Shown: positions 45,502 through 54,650 of the stretch, one piece after another
Layout: every line of letters begins with the position of its first letter
Numbering within the stretch: the first letter of the stretch is position 1
Assembly: GCA_018606805.1 (NCBI GenBank)
Contig: JAGYWI010000005.1
Coordinates: forward strand, 1 to 64,000
Direction of reading: 5' to 3'
DNA length: 64,000 nt
Origin: Candidatus Magnetomicrobium cryptolimnococcus
Lineage (GTDB): Bacteria > Nitrospirota > Thermodesulfovibrionia > Thermodesulfovibrionales > Magnetobacteriaceae
Position numbers and translations under genes: made by a program
Notes under the pieces: model-generated
What the model was told of the DNA's origin: nothing
Database searches by the model: none
The model's input: the letters and a program-made list of their open reading frames with translations, nothing else

Positions 45502-46725
45502 ATGTCAATTATAGCGCTTTCTAATGGATTATCCTGTTTAGAAGAAGCCTTACTTAAGGAAATTATAGAAAAAACTAAATACAGCTATATTTCAGAAGAA
45601 GATATAATCAATAAAGTTTCAAAAAAATATAATGTATCAGCAAAAAAGTTCATAAAAGCCCTATACTATGCACCATCCATATTCAATGAATTTACTCACG
45701 AAAAACAAAAATATCTCGCTTATATTCAACAATACTTGGCAGAAAGTCTAACCCAAGATGAGCTCATAATACACGGGTTCATCACCCACTTAATCCCAGT
45801 AGAAATTGCACATATTTTAAGGGTATGTCTTGTTTCAGATATATCGTATAGAAAGAAAAAATTGATAGAGACACGTAAAGTAAACGAAAAAGAAGCAGAA
45901 TCGGTCATACTTAAAAACGATAATGAACTTAACATATTAACGAAATATATTTTTAATAAATCACCGTGGGATAGCTCTTTATATGATATTTTAATTCCTG
46001 TAGACAAAGTGCCTTTAAATGAGGCAGTCAACTTAATAGTGGAAAGTATAGAAAAAAAACTAATCCAATTATCACAAGAATCTGAGCAAGCAATCTCGGA
46101 TTTTAAACTATCCTCCCAAGTAAAACTAACTTTAATAGAAAAAGGGCATGACGTAAAGGTAGTTGCAAAAAATTACAATATAAACATAATAATTGACAAA
46201 TACACGATGAGATTAAAAAAACTGTCAGAAGAATTGAAAGAAATAGTCCGTACAGTAGAAGGAGTGCAGGAAATAACCATTGAAACTGGACCAAATTTCA
46301 ATGATGCTATATATAGAAGATACTCATTTGAAGAGCCATCAAAGGTGCTTGTCGTAGACGATGAGAAGGATTTTGCCCTAACCTTATCAAAAAGATTACA
46401 GCTTCGGGACGTTGGCTCTGCTGCTGTGTTTAGTGGTGAGGATGCACTTAGTATTATAGAAGAAGAGATGCCGGAGGTGCTAATTTTAGACCTAAAAATG
46501 GGCGGGATTGATGGTATGGAGGTACTGCGTTCAATAAAGACCAAATATCCAAACATAGAAGTTATAATGCTAACAGGGCACAGCTCGGAAGCAGTAAAGG
46601 AAGAGGCTAAAACGCTTGGAGCTTTTGAGTTTTTTGAAAAGAGTGCTAAAATAGATAACATACTTGGAGCTGTTAAAAAGGCTTATGTCAAAATAAGAAA
46701 AAATAAACTTGAAGAAGAGGCTTAG
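45502..46725 (+). CDS. Degenerate cytidylate-kinase-like domain fused to a receiver
   Basis: A 407-residue protein. Residues 1-190 align in layout with the preceding kinase-like protein (shared FIKALYYAPSIF and YNVSAKKF segments) but the P-loop is lost (SNGLSCLEEALL). Residues 200-265 are a BON-like domain. Residues 280-400 are a receiver with VVDDEKD, phospho-acceptor Asp330 (LILDLKM), LTGHSS and a Lys near FEKS. Probably a phosphorylation-controlled binding protein. It precedes the histidine kinase by 9 bp. Confidence 0.75.
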   Translation: MSIIALSNGLSCLEEALLKEIIEKTKYSYISEEDIINKVSKKYNVSAKKFIKALYYAPSIFNEFTHEKQKYLAYIQQYLAESLTQDELIIHGFITHLIPVEIAHILRVCLVSDISYRKKKLIETRKVNEKEAESVILKNDNELNILTKYIFNKSPWDSSLYDILIPVDKVPLNEAVNLIVESIEKKLIQLSQESEQAISDFKLSSQVKLTLIEKGHDVKVVAKNYNINIIIDKYTMRLKKLSEELKEIVRTVEGVQEITIETGPNFNDAIYRRYSFEEPSKVLVVDDEKDFALTLSKRLQLRDVGSAAVFSGEDALSIIEEEMPEVLILDLKMGGIDGMEVLRSIKTKYPNIEVIMLTGHSSEAVKEEAKTLGAFEFFEKSAKIDNILGAVKKAYVKIRKNKLEEEA

Positions 46726-46734
46726 CTTAGTAAA

Positions 46735-48501
46735 ATGTCATTAGATTTTAAATATTGGATTAAAAAATATTTGCCCATAGATAGCGTTATAAATGCACCT
46801 GGCCACTATCGCCGCCTAAAAATATATATTAATCTTTTTGTAATTTTCATATCTGTTGTTTTCCTATTAATCATACTATTTGTAAGTAAACTCTGGCTTA
46901 TGAATTTCTTAAAACAAGAAACAGACAATATGATAAAATGGCAGATGGAAAATACAAAGAATAATCTTGAATATTTTATAAACACTAAATTATCAAGCTT
47001 AAAATTTATGCTATCAGTGTATGGAATAGAAGCACTGAAAGATAAAAATACGTTGAGCAAATGCCTTATTAATTTACAAAAAGAATTTGGAGAAATCGTT
47101 GACATAGGTATAATTGATTCAAATGGTATAATGGTAACCTACGATGGACCATATAAGATGGAAGGAAATAAATACCTTGACCATGAGTGGTTTAAACAAG
47201 TTGCTGTACAGGGAGTGTTTATTAGTGACGTATTTATGGGATTTAGAAAACTGCCCCACTTTGCCATTGCTATAAAAACAGAAAAACCTGGGCCAAAAGA
47301 AATAGGGAATGAGTTTCTGGTTATTAGAATAACAATAGATGCTAGCACACTATCAAAGCTATTAAAAAATATGACCGTAAATGAAGGCGATGACGTATTT
47401 TTAGTCAATGGAGTAGGTGTGGTACAAACACCATCAAAGATGTTTACAGGCCTAATGGATTCATACCTAAGCGATGTATCAGCAGTTATAGATAACAATA
47501 TTAAGTTACTTAGCAAAAATATTCATAGTGGCAAAGAAAAGATTGTAGGTTTATTGAAAATAAAAAATACTTTATGGACACTCATAACCATAACAGAACC
47601 AAAAGGAGATATATTTATAGCCAAGCTATTCTTAAGAGAACTTCTTGCTATATTTATTATAAGCGTACTTATTATTTTGACAATAACAATAGTGATTACA
47701 CAAATTTTGGTTAACTGGATACGTATAGCCCATGAGGAACGAGAAAGGGCAATGGTGGAAATAGAACACTCAAGTAAGCTTGCCGCTATAGGGAAACTCG
47801 CCGCTGGAGTTGCCCACGAAATAAATAATCCCTTATCAATTATAAGCCAAAGTGCAGGCTTGATAACCGATTTTGTTGAAATCAATAGAGAAGTAGTAGA
47901 TGACGATTTTAAACCTGTATTAGGTAAATTTGAACAGCTTTCTAACTCAATTGTAAATGCCGTAGGACGTTGTCATACTATTACACATAGACTCTTAGGT
48001 TTTGTCAGAAGGGTAGATGTTAAGTATGAATTAATAAACCTAAAGGACGCAATAAAAGAAGTCATTGGCTTTCTTGAAAAAGAACTACTATATAAAAATA
48101 TCCAGTTAGTTGAAAATTATGACGCAGCTCTACCAAGTATTGTTACAGATAAGGGACTTTTACAACAAGTAATACTTAATATTATAAACAATGCCTTTGA
48201 TGCTGTTGAAAAAGGTGGTATTATAGAAATCTCAGTAAAACCAATAGATGAAGAGAAAGCCCTTATTTCTATTAGAGACAATGGGCACGGAATTAAGCCA
48301 GAACAAGTGAAAAATATTTTTGAGCCATTCTATACAACTAAGGCTAAAGGCAAAGGTACTGGCCTTGGACTTTCTATTTCACATAGTATTGTAAAGAAAA
48401 TGGGTGGCACTATTACCGTAGACAGCGATATTGGAAGGGGAGCATGTTTTATGATAGAATTACCGTTAAAAAAAGAAATAACTGTTAATGCTGAACAATA
48501 A
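46735..48501 (+). CDS. Membrane histidine kinase with Cache-like sensor
   Basis: A 588-residue sensor kinase. Two helices (about 31-56 and 303-327) enclose a periplasmic Cache-like domain of about 240 residues (VDIGIIDSNGIMVTYDGPY, then FKQVAVQGVFISDVFMGFR). A HisKA with His361 (AGVAHEINNP) and a HATPase ([29 protein letters not shown]) follow. Its stop overlaps the response-regulator start by 14 bp, so the two are coupled. The sensor could detect an external small molecule or anion. Confidence 0.88.
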   Translation: MSLDFKYWIKKYLPIDSVINAPGHYRRLKIYINLFVIFISVVFLLIILFVSKLWLMNFLKQETDNMIKWQMENTKNNLEYFINTKLSSLKFMLSVYGIEALKDKNTLSKCLINLQKEFGEIVDIGIIDSNGIMVTYDGPYKMEGNKYLDHEWFKQVAVQGVFISDVFMGFRKLPHFAIAIKTEKPGPKEIGNEFLVIRITIDASTLSKLLKNMTVNEGDDVFLVNGVGVVQTPSKMFTGLMDSYLSDVSAVIDNNIKLLSKNIHSGKEKIVGLLKIKNTLWTLITITEPKGDIFIAKLFLRELLAIFIISVLIILTITIVITQILVNWIRIAHEERERAMVEIEHSSKLAAIGKLAAGVAHEINNPLSIISQSAGLITDFVEINREVVDDDFKPVLGKFEQLSNSIVNAVGRCHTITHRLLGFVRRVDVKYELINLKDAIKEVIGFLEKELLYKNIQLVENYDAALPSIVTDKGLLQQVILNIINNAFDAVEKGGIIEISVKPIDEEKALISIRDNGHGIKPEQVKNIFEPFYTTKAKGKGTGLGLSISHSIVKKMGGTITVDSDIGRGACFMIELPLKKEITVNAEQ

Positions 48502-48883
48502 AACAGAAGAACAAATAAGAGTACTCTTAGTAGACGATGAGGAGTCCTTCGGCTCAGTATTAGTTGAACGTCTAAGGCTCAGAGGATATGAGGCAGATTA
48601 TGTTTATTCTGCTGTAGGGGCAATTGAATCGGTAAAAAATACCCCTTACGACGTAATACTTCTTGACCTTAAAATGCCGGGTTTAGATGGCATTAGTGTG
48701 TTTGAAAAAATCAAAGCAATAAACCCAGCCATTGAAATTATAATTATTTCAGGACGGTTGGATGTTGATAATGTAAATAAAGAGGTGATTGATTCTGCAT
48801 TTGACTATTTAGTTAAACCATTAAATATAAATGAAGTCATACATAAAATAACACATGCCTATAAAAAGAGATACCATTCTTGA
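48488..48883 (+). CDS. Single-domain response regulator
   Basis: A 131-residue CheY-like receiver: VDDEES, phospho-acceptor Asp60 (ILLDLKMPG), ISGR in place of the usual T/S, and KPLN. No output domain. It overlaps the kinase gene and lies 17 bp upstream of the LCIB-like gene, so it probably relays a signal within this locus. Confidence 0.88.
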   Translation: MLNNKTEEQIRVLLVDDEESFGSVLVERLRLRGYEADYVYSAVGAIESVKNTPYDVILLDLKMPGLDGISVFEKIKAINPAIEIIIISGRLDVDNVNKEVIDSAFDYLVKPLNINEVIHKITHAYKKRYHS

Positions 48884-48900
48884 CAGGGGGACCGTAATAT

Positions 48901-49695
48901 ATGGGAGTGGATCATAAAGAATTTTTAAATAAGGCTGTATTTATACCCGACCTTTGTGAACAAATAAAGGTTATTATGGAAAGATATAATATTGATTTGG
49001 GTAGAAATGCTATATTGGTTATTATAACATGTCTTGATGATCAATGTACTACAGTTATAGAGTACATCAAAAGAGAGTTAAGGAAGTTTCACCCGAAAAG
49101 TAGCTCTAAGGATGATGATAATATTATTCATATAGAAAAATTTTATGGAATGAGGCTCTTTGGCGGTATATTTATACCAGAGATAAAGACATACGAAAGC
49201 TTACTTCCTGCAGCACACCATATACCGGAAAAAGAAAAAGGAAACCTTTTAATATTAAATTTTTCTCATATTGGATATGATTATGAAAAGAAACACTTTG
49301 GAAAACTCGTACGCTACGGACATATAAATTCCACACACGCTTGTGGAGCTATTAAATCACTATATGAAAGAATTATAAATAAAAAAGATATGCCTATAGA
49401 TGCTGATTTAAAGGCACTTAGTAATTACTTACAGGAAATAGTTAAAACATATAATATAAAGAAACAAACAAACGGATTAGACATTCTTCAACTAACAATA
49501 AAGGCCTATGAACACCAAATACCTTGGTTAAAAGGGCAGTTAAAAGAGCTATCACTTTTGGATCGTATAAACATTATATATATCGGTGGAATAGAAATAG
49601 ACATGAGCAAAACATGTGAGGAAATGAATAAGGATAAGGTAGTAATTATAGAAAAGTTTATTATAGATAATACTGGCACAGTAGAAATCATATGA
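48901..49695 (+). CDS. LCIB-like putative carbonic anhydrase
   Basis: A 264-residue soluble protein. The order of motifs resembles LCIB-type (theta/beta-related) carbonic anhydrases: Cys44 and Asp46 in TCLDDQ, a GG-x-x-IP segment, His106/His107 (AAHHIP), then NLLILNFSHIGYD, RYGH and Cys148 in HACGA. Cys-His-Cys would be the zinc ligands. The Arg of the classical CxDxR dyad is Gln48 here, so activity needs testing. The C-terminal 100 residues are unusual. The SulP gene in the same run supports a role in inorganic carbon handling. Confidence 0.6.
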   Translation: MGVDHKEFLNKAVFIPDLCEQIKVIMERYNIDLGRNAILVIITCLDDQCTTVIEYIKRELRKFHPKSSSKDDDNIIHIEKFYGMRLFGGIFIPEIKTYESLLPAAHHIPEKEKGNLLILNFSHIGYDYEKKHFGKLVRYGHINSTHACGAIKSLYERIINKKDMPIDADLKALSNYLQEIVKTYNIKKQTNGLDILQLTIKAYEHQIPWLKGQLKELSLLDRINIIYIGGIEIDMSKTCEEMNKDKVVIIEKFIIDNTGTVEII

Positions 49696-49785
49696 AAAAA
49701 GATAGAATAGAAAAGGTAAGGATGCTGAGGCACACCTCCCTCAATCTCGCCTTTTAATAGAGTGCAGGGAGGTGTGCCTCCACAC

Positions 49786-49807
49786 CTTCGCTGCGCTCGC
49801 AATGACA
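49786..49807. repeat. Interspersed CTTCGCTGCGCTCGC repeat
   Basis: The CTTCGCTGCGCTCGC-AATGACAA piece recurs with one mismatch (CTTCGCTACGCTCGC) at about 60732-60753. In both places it sits beside a palindrome in intergenic DNA, which suggests a small mobile repeat. Confidence 0.65.
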
Positions 49808-49811
49808 AACA

Positions 49812-50115
49812 TGTATAAATCAATACCGTTCGGCATAAATATTGTTTAAATAAAATTTCACAAATTTATAACACCTTTCGATTTGATAAGGACAAAGTGT
49901 AGATAATAAAAATAGGGCAGACACATAGGTCTGCCCCTACAATACCCGTATTTTTGTAGGGGCGAACCTTTCGCGTGTTCGCCCTTAATTTTTGTTACCT
50001 ATTAAATCGAAATGCGCTAATGACAAATAGACTCAAAATAAATACACCGTGAAAGTGTTTTTAACTGTAACTATACCATCAGCATAATTAATGCCGAACG
50101 GTATTGTGTATAAAT
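49812..50115. mobile_element. MITE with 16-bp inverted repeats and 9-bp target duplication
   Basis: Perfect terminal inverted repeats CAATACCGTTCGGCAT (49821-49836) and ATGCCGAACGGTATTG (50091-50106) enclose 286 bp. Both ends are flanked by the same 9 bases, TGTATAAAT (49812-49820 and 50107-50115), i.e. a target-site duplication. The inside is non-coding and contains the GGGCAGAC/GTCTGCCC and GGGCGAAC/GTTCGCCC palindromes. It must have been moved by a transposase elsewhere in the genome. Related sequence lies at 63688-63783. Confidence 0.88.
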
Positions 50116-50215
50116 ATTATATGACCACTACCCATTCAGGACTACCCAATACCGTAACTCATTGAAAATAAAAACCAATTTAAGAGGGGTGCGGAATGTC
50201 AGTTTTATCTAACGA

Positions 50216-51538
50216 TTATTTCATTTCAAGCACTTTTAGTATACGCTTATCAATCCAGCTTTTATCCCACCATGGCACAGGGCTAACAAATACACCGTGG
50301 CACAGTATGCCAAAATGCAGATGATCACCAACGGCTAGACCGGTTTGACCACTTAGTGCTATTTTTTGGCCCTTTGTTACCTCTTGTCCCACCTTTACCT
50401 CTATTGATGTAAGGTGTCCATATAGGCTCATAAGATTAAGACCGTGGTCTATGATTACCGTATTTCCATAAATTCCTATTGTTCCAGTAAAGACAACAAT
50501 ACCATTATTAGAAGCCTCTACCGGTGAGTTGGACAGAGATGCCAGATCATAGCCAAGATGTATACTATGACTTACAACCTTGTCCTCATATATGTAATCT
50601 CTTTCATCACCAAAGGTAGCAAACACCTTACTGTTTTTCATTTGTATAAATCTATCTTTCCAGAGTAGTTTTTCCACACTTTTTCGGGCTATTTCCTTTA
50701 CCTTTTCATCGTCAGCAACACGCCATTTTTCATTTACCTCTAAAAAGGCATCCAGCTGTTTTATGTCTTGTGGAGTTTTACCGAGCAGGGGATAGATTTT
50801 TTGATTCATAAAGTCATCCCCTATCTTAATAGAATCTTTTCTATATTTTGTTGGATTGATTATTGTTTTTACAGTTGTCTGGGACTTATTCCCTACACTA
50901 TCTACGGCAACAACCTGGATTGGTTCTTTTATTGGCAGATAGCGTTCTATAGGATAGATAACAAAATAATGACTTTTTTGGCCATCAACACCAGCTGTTG
51001 CCTTATAGCGTTTACCACCAGCTTCCACATACACTTCATCCGCACCGTCAGCATTTGCAAGCACGCTTGCGGCAGAGCCTTGGCTTGTTATATATGTATC
51101 GCTTAATACGCTAACTACAGGTGGCACTGTATCTACCTTTGCATCAACCACTATTTCAGTCTTTTTAAATAGACCTGAGCGCGCCCTTATTGTTACCGTT
51201 ATGTCGCCATCGCTTAAACCAGCCTCTTTTGGCTTTATTGATAGTTTATATTCTTTATGGTTTACATCTGGTTTATCATCCAAAATAATAAATTCCTTTT
51301 CTGCCTGTTTAAATGTTATCAATACAGATTTGACAGGGAAATTATTTTCTACCATTAAGTAAACCTCTTTTGTTGCCGGCAACATCTTTAAGCTATCAAC
51401 ACCCTCTATTTGAGGGGAATGTACACTAAATATCCGGTACAAAAACACTGACAATAAAAACAACACAAGTAATGCTGGAATTAATAGTATATAGCGCAAA
51501 TTCCATTTAATACCTTCACCAACATGCTTTATTTTCAT
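50216..51538 (-). CDS. M23-family peptidoglycan endopeptidase (LytM domain)
   Basis: A 440-residue protein with an N-terminal membrane anchor (about 14-34), a long extracytoplasmic beta-rich region (about 35-310) and a C-terminal LytM/M23 domain. Zinc-ligand motifs: HLGYD (HxxxD) and HLHFG (HxH), with GNTVIIDHG and LYGHL between them. All ligands are present, so it is probably active in cleaving peptidoglycan cross-links rather than an EnvC-type activator. It is the leftmost gene of a minus-strand run. Confidence 0.9.
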   Translation of the reverse strand: MKIKHVGEGIKWNLRYILLIPALLVLFLLSVFLYRIFSVHSPQIEGVDSLKMLPATKEVYLMVENNFPVKSVLITFKQAEKEFIILDDKPDVNHKEYKLSIKPKEAGLSDGDITVTIRARSGLFKKTEIVVDAKVDTVPPVVSVLSDTYITSQGSAASVLANADGADEVYVEAGGKRYKATAGVDGQKSHYFVIYPIERYLPIKEPIQVVAVDSVGNKSQTTVKTIINPTKYRKDSIKIGDDFMNQKIYPLLGKTPQDIKQLDAFLEVNEKWRVADDEKVKEIARKSVEKLLWKDRFIQMKNSKVFATFGDERDYIYEDKVVSHSIHLGYDLASLSNSPVEASNNGIVVFTGTIGIYGNTVIIDHGLNLMSLYGHLTSIEVKVGQEVTKGQKIALSGQTGLAVGDHLHFGILCHGVFVSPVPWWDKSWIDKRILKVLEMK

Positions 51539-51603
51539 CCTGCTTCTCCTTTTTTACAAAGACATCAGGTATATATTTTTCAAAAAATTACACAATATAT
51601 ATT

Positions 51604-52323
51604 TTATGGAAACATACTGTTTATTTTATCAACCAACTCATCAATTGTAAATGGTTTTTCTATACGGTCATAAAATCCATAAAGTTTATACTGTTGCATA
51701 GCACAATCCAAGATTGCTCCACTTATAACAATTGCCTTAACATTTTGATTTATTTGTAATATACTATTAACAGTATCTATCCCACTGAAATTCCCTTTCA
51801 AGTGTAAGTCCACAATTAATAGGTCATACGGTTTATCAGTTATAGCAGCTTCTTTGTATAGATTAATAGCCTCTTGTCCATCCTTAGCCTGACAAACCTC
51901 ATAGCCGCTAATACTTAAAAGCTCACACATAGTGGTTCTTACATTGTCATCGTCATCTATAAATAATAGTTTTAACTGCCTTGCACACATTGATGTAGTA
52001 TTATGTTTACATATTGCAAGGTTATTTTCTATGTGCTTTACTTCAAGCTGACAAACAATAGTAGTAGGTGAGCTTGAAAAATCATTCAATAGTTTTAATA
52101 AGTAATGCGAATAAATTTGTGCTTCATTACATGCCCGTTCAGCCTCTTCAAGTCTTGTATATGCCCTATTATCATCATCAATTAAACGCTTAGCAAGGTT
52201 AACGTTTCCTAAAATAGCCGTTAGTTTATTATTAAAACAATGTGCTGCATCATATACACTTTTATAAAATACTTCTGCACTAACATGGTGTTCATTATAA
52301 TTACCTTTCATAAACTGACTCAT
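51604..52323 (-). CDS. DHp-like segment fused to a receiver domain, no ATPase
   Basis: A 239-residue protein. Residues 20-85 look like the histidine-bearing dimerisation hairpin of hybrid kinases (AHCFNNKLTAILGN with His28), but no HATPase follows. Residues 115-238 are a receiver with acidic cluster IDDDD, phospho-acceptor Asp172 (LLIVDLHLKG) and KPF. It could act as a phosphotransfer protein or a kinase-docking decoy. It overlaps nadB by 4 bp. Confidence 0.75.
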   Translation of the reverse strand: MSQFMKGNYNEHHVSAEVFYKSVYDAAHCFNNKLTAILGNVNLAKRLIDDDNRAYTRLEEAERACNEAQIYSHYLLKLLNDFSSSPTTIVCQLEVKHIENNLAICKHNTTSMCARQLKLLFIDDDDNVRTTMCELLSISGYEVCQAKDGQEAINLYKEAAITDKPYDLLIVDLHLKGNFSGIDTVNSILQINQNVKAIVISGAILDCAMQQYKLYGFYDRIEKPFTIDELVDKINSMFP

Positions 52324-53912
52324 TTTGTAGCTTCAACAGCCGGCCGTCTATCATAAATAATAGGCAAGCTTAAATCCTCAGTTCTTTTTATAAAAATATC
52401 CTTCAAATTACATTTTTCCGGATAATCTGCCCTAAAATGCGCCCCTACACTGCACTTCCGCTCATATGCCATTTTACTTATAAGTAACGCTGTGTGCGCT
52501 ATGTTTTTAATCTCATTTTCAAAACGCGTACCATACGTCCTCGTTGTTATCTCTTTAAGGCCTTCTATAAACCCTATAGCTTCCTCCAGTAAAGAAGCTG
52601 TCCTGATTATCCCAACGTTTTTCCACATTAACCGCCTTATTTGGTTGCGTACTTCATCTGGATTTTCTATTTTATCAAAATGCCCAGGGGCTTTCAGTAA
52701 TTCTAAACTTACATGAACACTGATCCCACCATATCTGGCAGCACTCTTACCAGCCCTTTGACCAAAAACCAACCCCTCCAATAGGCTATTACTTGCAAGC
52801 CTGTTTGCACCATGTACACCTGAACACGCCACCTCCCCTGCTGCAAACAATCCCTCTATGTTCGTCTTGCACTCAACATCCGTATCAATCCCACCCATAA
52901 AAAAGTGTGCTGCTGGTGTAACCGGCACCTTTTCAGTTGCTATATCTATATCATATTTTAAACACGTGGTATATATGCGTGGGAAACGTCCCTTTATGTA
53001 TCCCTTTTCAAGGTGCGTAATGTCCAAAAAGACGTTCCTGCACGCTGTCCTTTCAAGTTCGGACACTATAGCCCGTGAAACCACATCCCTTGGGGCTAGT
53101 TCACCGTCGCTGTGATATTTCTTAGCAAATTGTTCACCATATATATTAATTAAAATACCGCCTTCACCACGCAACGCCTCACTTAACAAAAACTGTGGTG
53201 CAGACGGGGCGTATAGGCTTGTCGGATGAAACTGAACAAACTCCATATTTCTAAGCAAAGCGCCAGCCCTATAGGCTGCTGCAAAGCCATCACCTGTTGC
53301 AACCATCGGATTAGTTGTCCGGGAAAATATCTGCCCGCCACCACCTGTAGCCAACACCGTTGCCTTTGCTAGCACAGCGCTTATTTCGTTATCTTTTAAC
53401 ACATAAACACCATAACATCTGCCATTTTCCACTATCAGGTCTAAAAAATACGCAAAGGCATACCGTTCTACATTAGCAAGCCCCCTTACCTTATTAATAA
53501 GGACACGCTCAAGCTCCTTACCTGTAGAGTCCCCGTGGCTATGGAGTATCCTCTTACGTGAGTGTGCTGCTTCTAACGTGAAAGAAAGTTTACTCTCATT
53601 TTTATCAAACTCCGCCCCCCAGTCTATAAGCTCCATAATGCGTTGTGGTCCTTCTTCAACCGTAACATGCACAGCCCCTTCATCGCACATACCATCTCCT
53701 GCCTTTAACGTATCTTCAAAGTGCACGGTTATTGTGTCCTCATCGCTAAGTGCTACAGCCACTCCGCCTTGAGCGTACTCTGTATTTGACTCTGAAAGCG
53801 TGTCTTTTGTTATTACACAAACCCCTCCATGCCTTGATAACTCTATTGCTGCCCTTAAGCCTGCAACTCCGCTTCCTACAACTAAATAATCTACTTCTTT
53901 TATTTTCATCAT
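52320..53912 (-). CDS. nadB: L-aspartate oxidase
   Basis: A 530-residue FAD enzyme that turns L-aspartate into iminoaspartate, the first step of NAD synthesis. FAD-binding GSGVAGLRAAIEL is at the N-terminus, with SEALRGEGGILIN, AAHFFMGGIDTD and GANRLASNSLLEG following. Length and C-terminal helical domain match NadB rather than succinate dehydrogenase. nadA and nadC are not in the window; nadE lies at 58087 on the other strand. Confidence 0.94.
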   Translation of the reverse strand: MMKIKEVDYLVVGSGVAGLRAAIELSRHGGVCVITKDTLSESNTEYAQGGVAVALSDEDTITVHFEDTLKAGDGMCDEGAVHVTVEEGPQRIMELIDWGAEFDKNESKLSFTLEAAHSRKRILHSHGDSTGKELERVLINKVRGLANVERYAFAYFLDLIVENGRCYGVYVLKDNEISAVLAKATVLATGGGGQIFSRTTNPMVATGDGFAAAYRAGALLRNMEFVQFHPTSLYAPSAPQFLLSEALRGEGGILINIYGEQFAKKYHSDGELAPRDVVSRAIVSELERTACRNVFLDITHLEKGYIKGRFPRIYTTCLKYDIDIATEKVPVTPAAHFFMGGIDTDVECKTNIEGLFAAGEVACSGVHGANRLASNSLLEGLVFGQRAGKSAARYGGISVHVSLELLKAPGHFDKIENPDEVRNQIRRLMWKNVGIIRTASLLEEAIGFIEGLKEITTRTYGTRFENEIKNIAHTALLISKMAYERKCSVGAHFRADYPEKCNLKDIFIKRTEDLSLPIIYDRRPAVEATK

Positions 53913-53929
53913 AGCTCTATAATCTTGAA

Positions 53930-54622
53930 TTAATAGCCATAGTTTGGCATTAAATCGCTAAATGAATCCATAGTCAGCAGCTCTATTTCACCATCATCAT
54001 CATATTGCTGCATAGCACCATCTCGCTTAACCGCCAAGTATTTTATGCCATAGTGTTTGGCTGTCAGTACGTTTTGTTCCATATCATCTACAAAAAGCGT
54101 CCGCTCCTTGTCAAAGGCTATCGTCTTTTCAGCATTTTCCCAATACTGGAGATTTTCCTTTGGATAACCCATATCCATTGATGTAACCGTAAAGTCAAAG
54201 TACTTATCTAATGCAGATTTAGCCATTTTTATGTCAATCGTCTTGTAATGGGCATTGGTAGCAAGTACGACTTTCTTTTTGTACCGACGAAGCTCCTTTA
54301 AAAACTCCTCAACGTATGGGTTTACCTTTAAAATATGGGCTATTTGGGCAGTCATACCCGGTATATCTAAGCCAAGCTCAGTAGACCAAAAGTCTAAATC
54401 CGTCCAGTTTAACGTACCTTCAAGGCTTCTATATTTTTTAAAAAGCTCTTCCTTCGCATTTTCAATGTCCATGCCGTTTTTACTGCTATATTCACTTGGA
54501 ACAAGCTGCCGCCAAAAGTAATCATCAAAGTGTTTATCAAAAATAGTACCGTCCATATCTAAAAGTACATATTCCACTTCGCTCCAAAGTGCTTCTTTTA
54601 ATTTATTTATTACCATCTTCAT
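53930..54622 (-). CDS. HAD-family phosphatase (YrfG/nucleotidase-like)
   Basis: A 230-residue HAD hydrolase. Motif I is DMDGTIFD, motif II is the Thr in LATNAH, motif III/IV residues appear near KENLQYW and FVDDMEQN. The cap helices (DDYFWRQLVPSEYS) resemble the YrfG group of GMP/IMP nucleotidases. It lies 18 bp from nadB and 29 bp from the YkgJ-type gene. The exact substrate is not certain. Confidence 0.82.
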   Translation of the reverse strand: MKMVINKLKEALWSEVEYVLLDMDGTIFDKHFDDYFWRQLVPSEYSSKNGMDIENAKEELFKKYRSLEGTLNWTDLDFWSTELGLDIPGMTAQIAHILKVNPYVEEFLKELRRYKKKVVLATNAHYKTIDIKMAKSALDKYFDFTVTSMDMGYPKENLQYWENAEKTIAFDKERTLFVDDMEQNVLTAKHYGIKYLAVKRDGAMQQYDDDGEIELLTMDSFSDLMPNYGY

Positions 54623-54650
54623 CTATCATTCATACAAATTAGTTAGGATA

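Larger units (their letters stand above)
49696..50215. other. Gene-free region with mobile-element remnants
   Basis: Between convergent genes. It contains a GGGAGGTG-rich palindrome (about 49723-49785), a CTTCGCTGCGCTCGCAATGACAA repeat (about 49786-49807; near-copy at 60732-60753), and a complete MITE (49821-50106). No reading frame with protein-like features was found. Confidence 0.8.
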
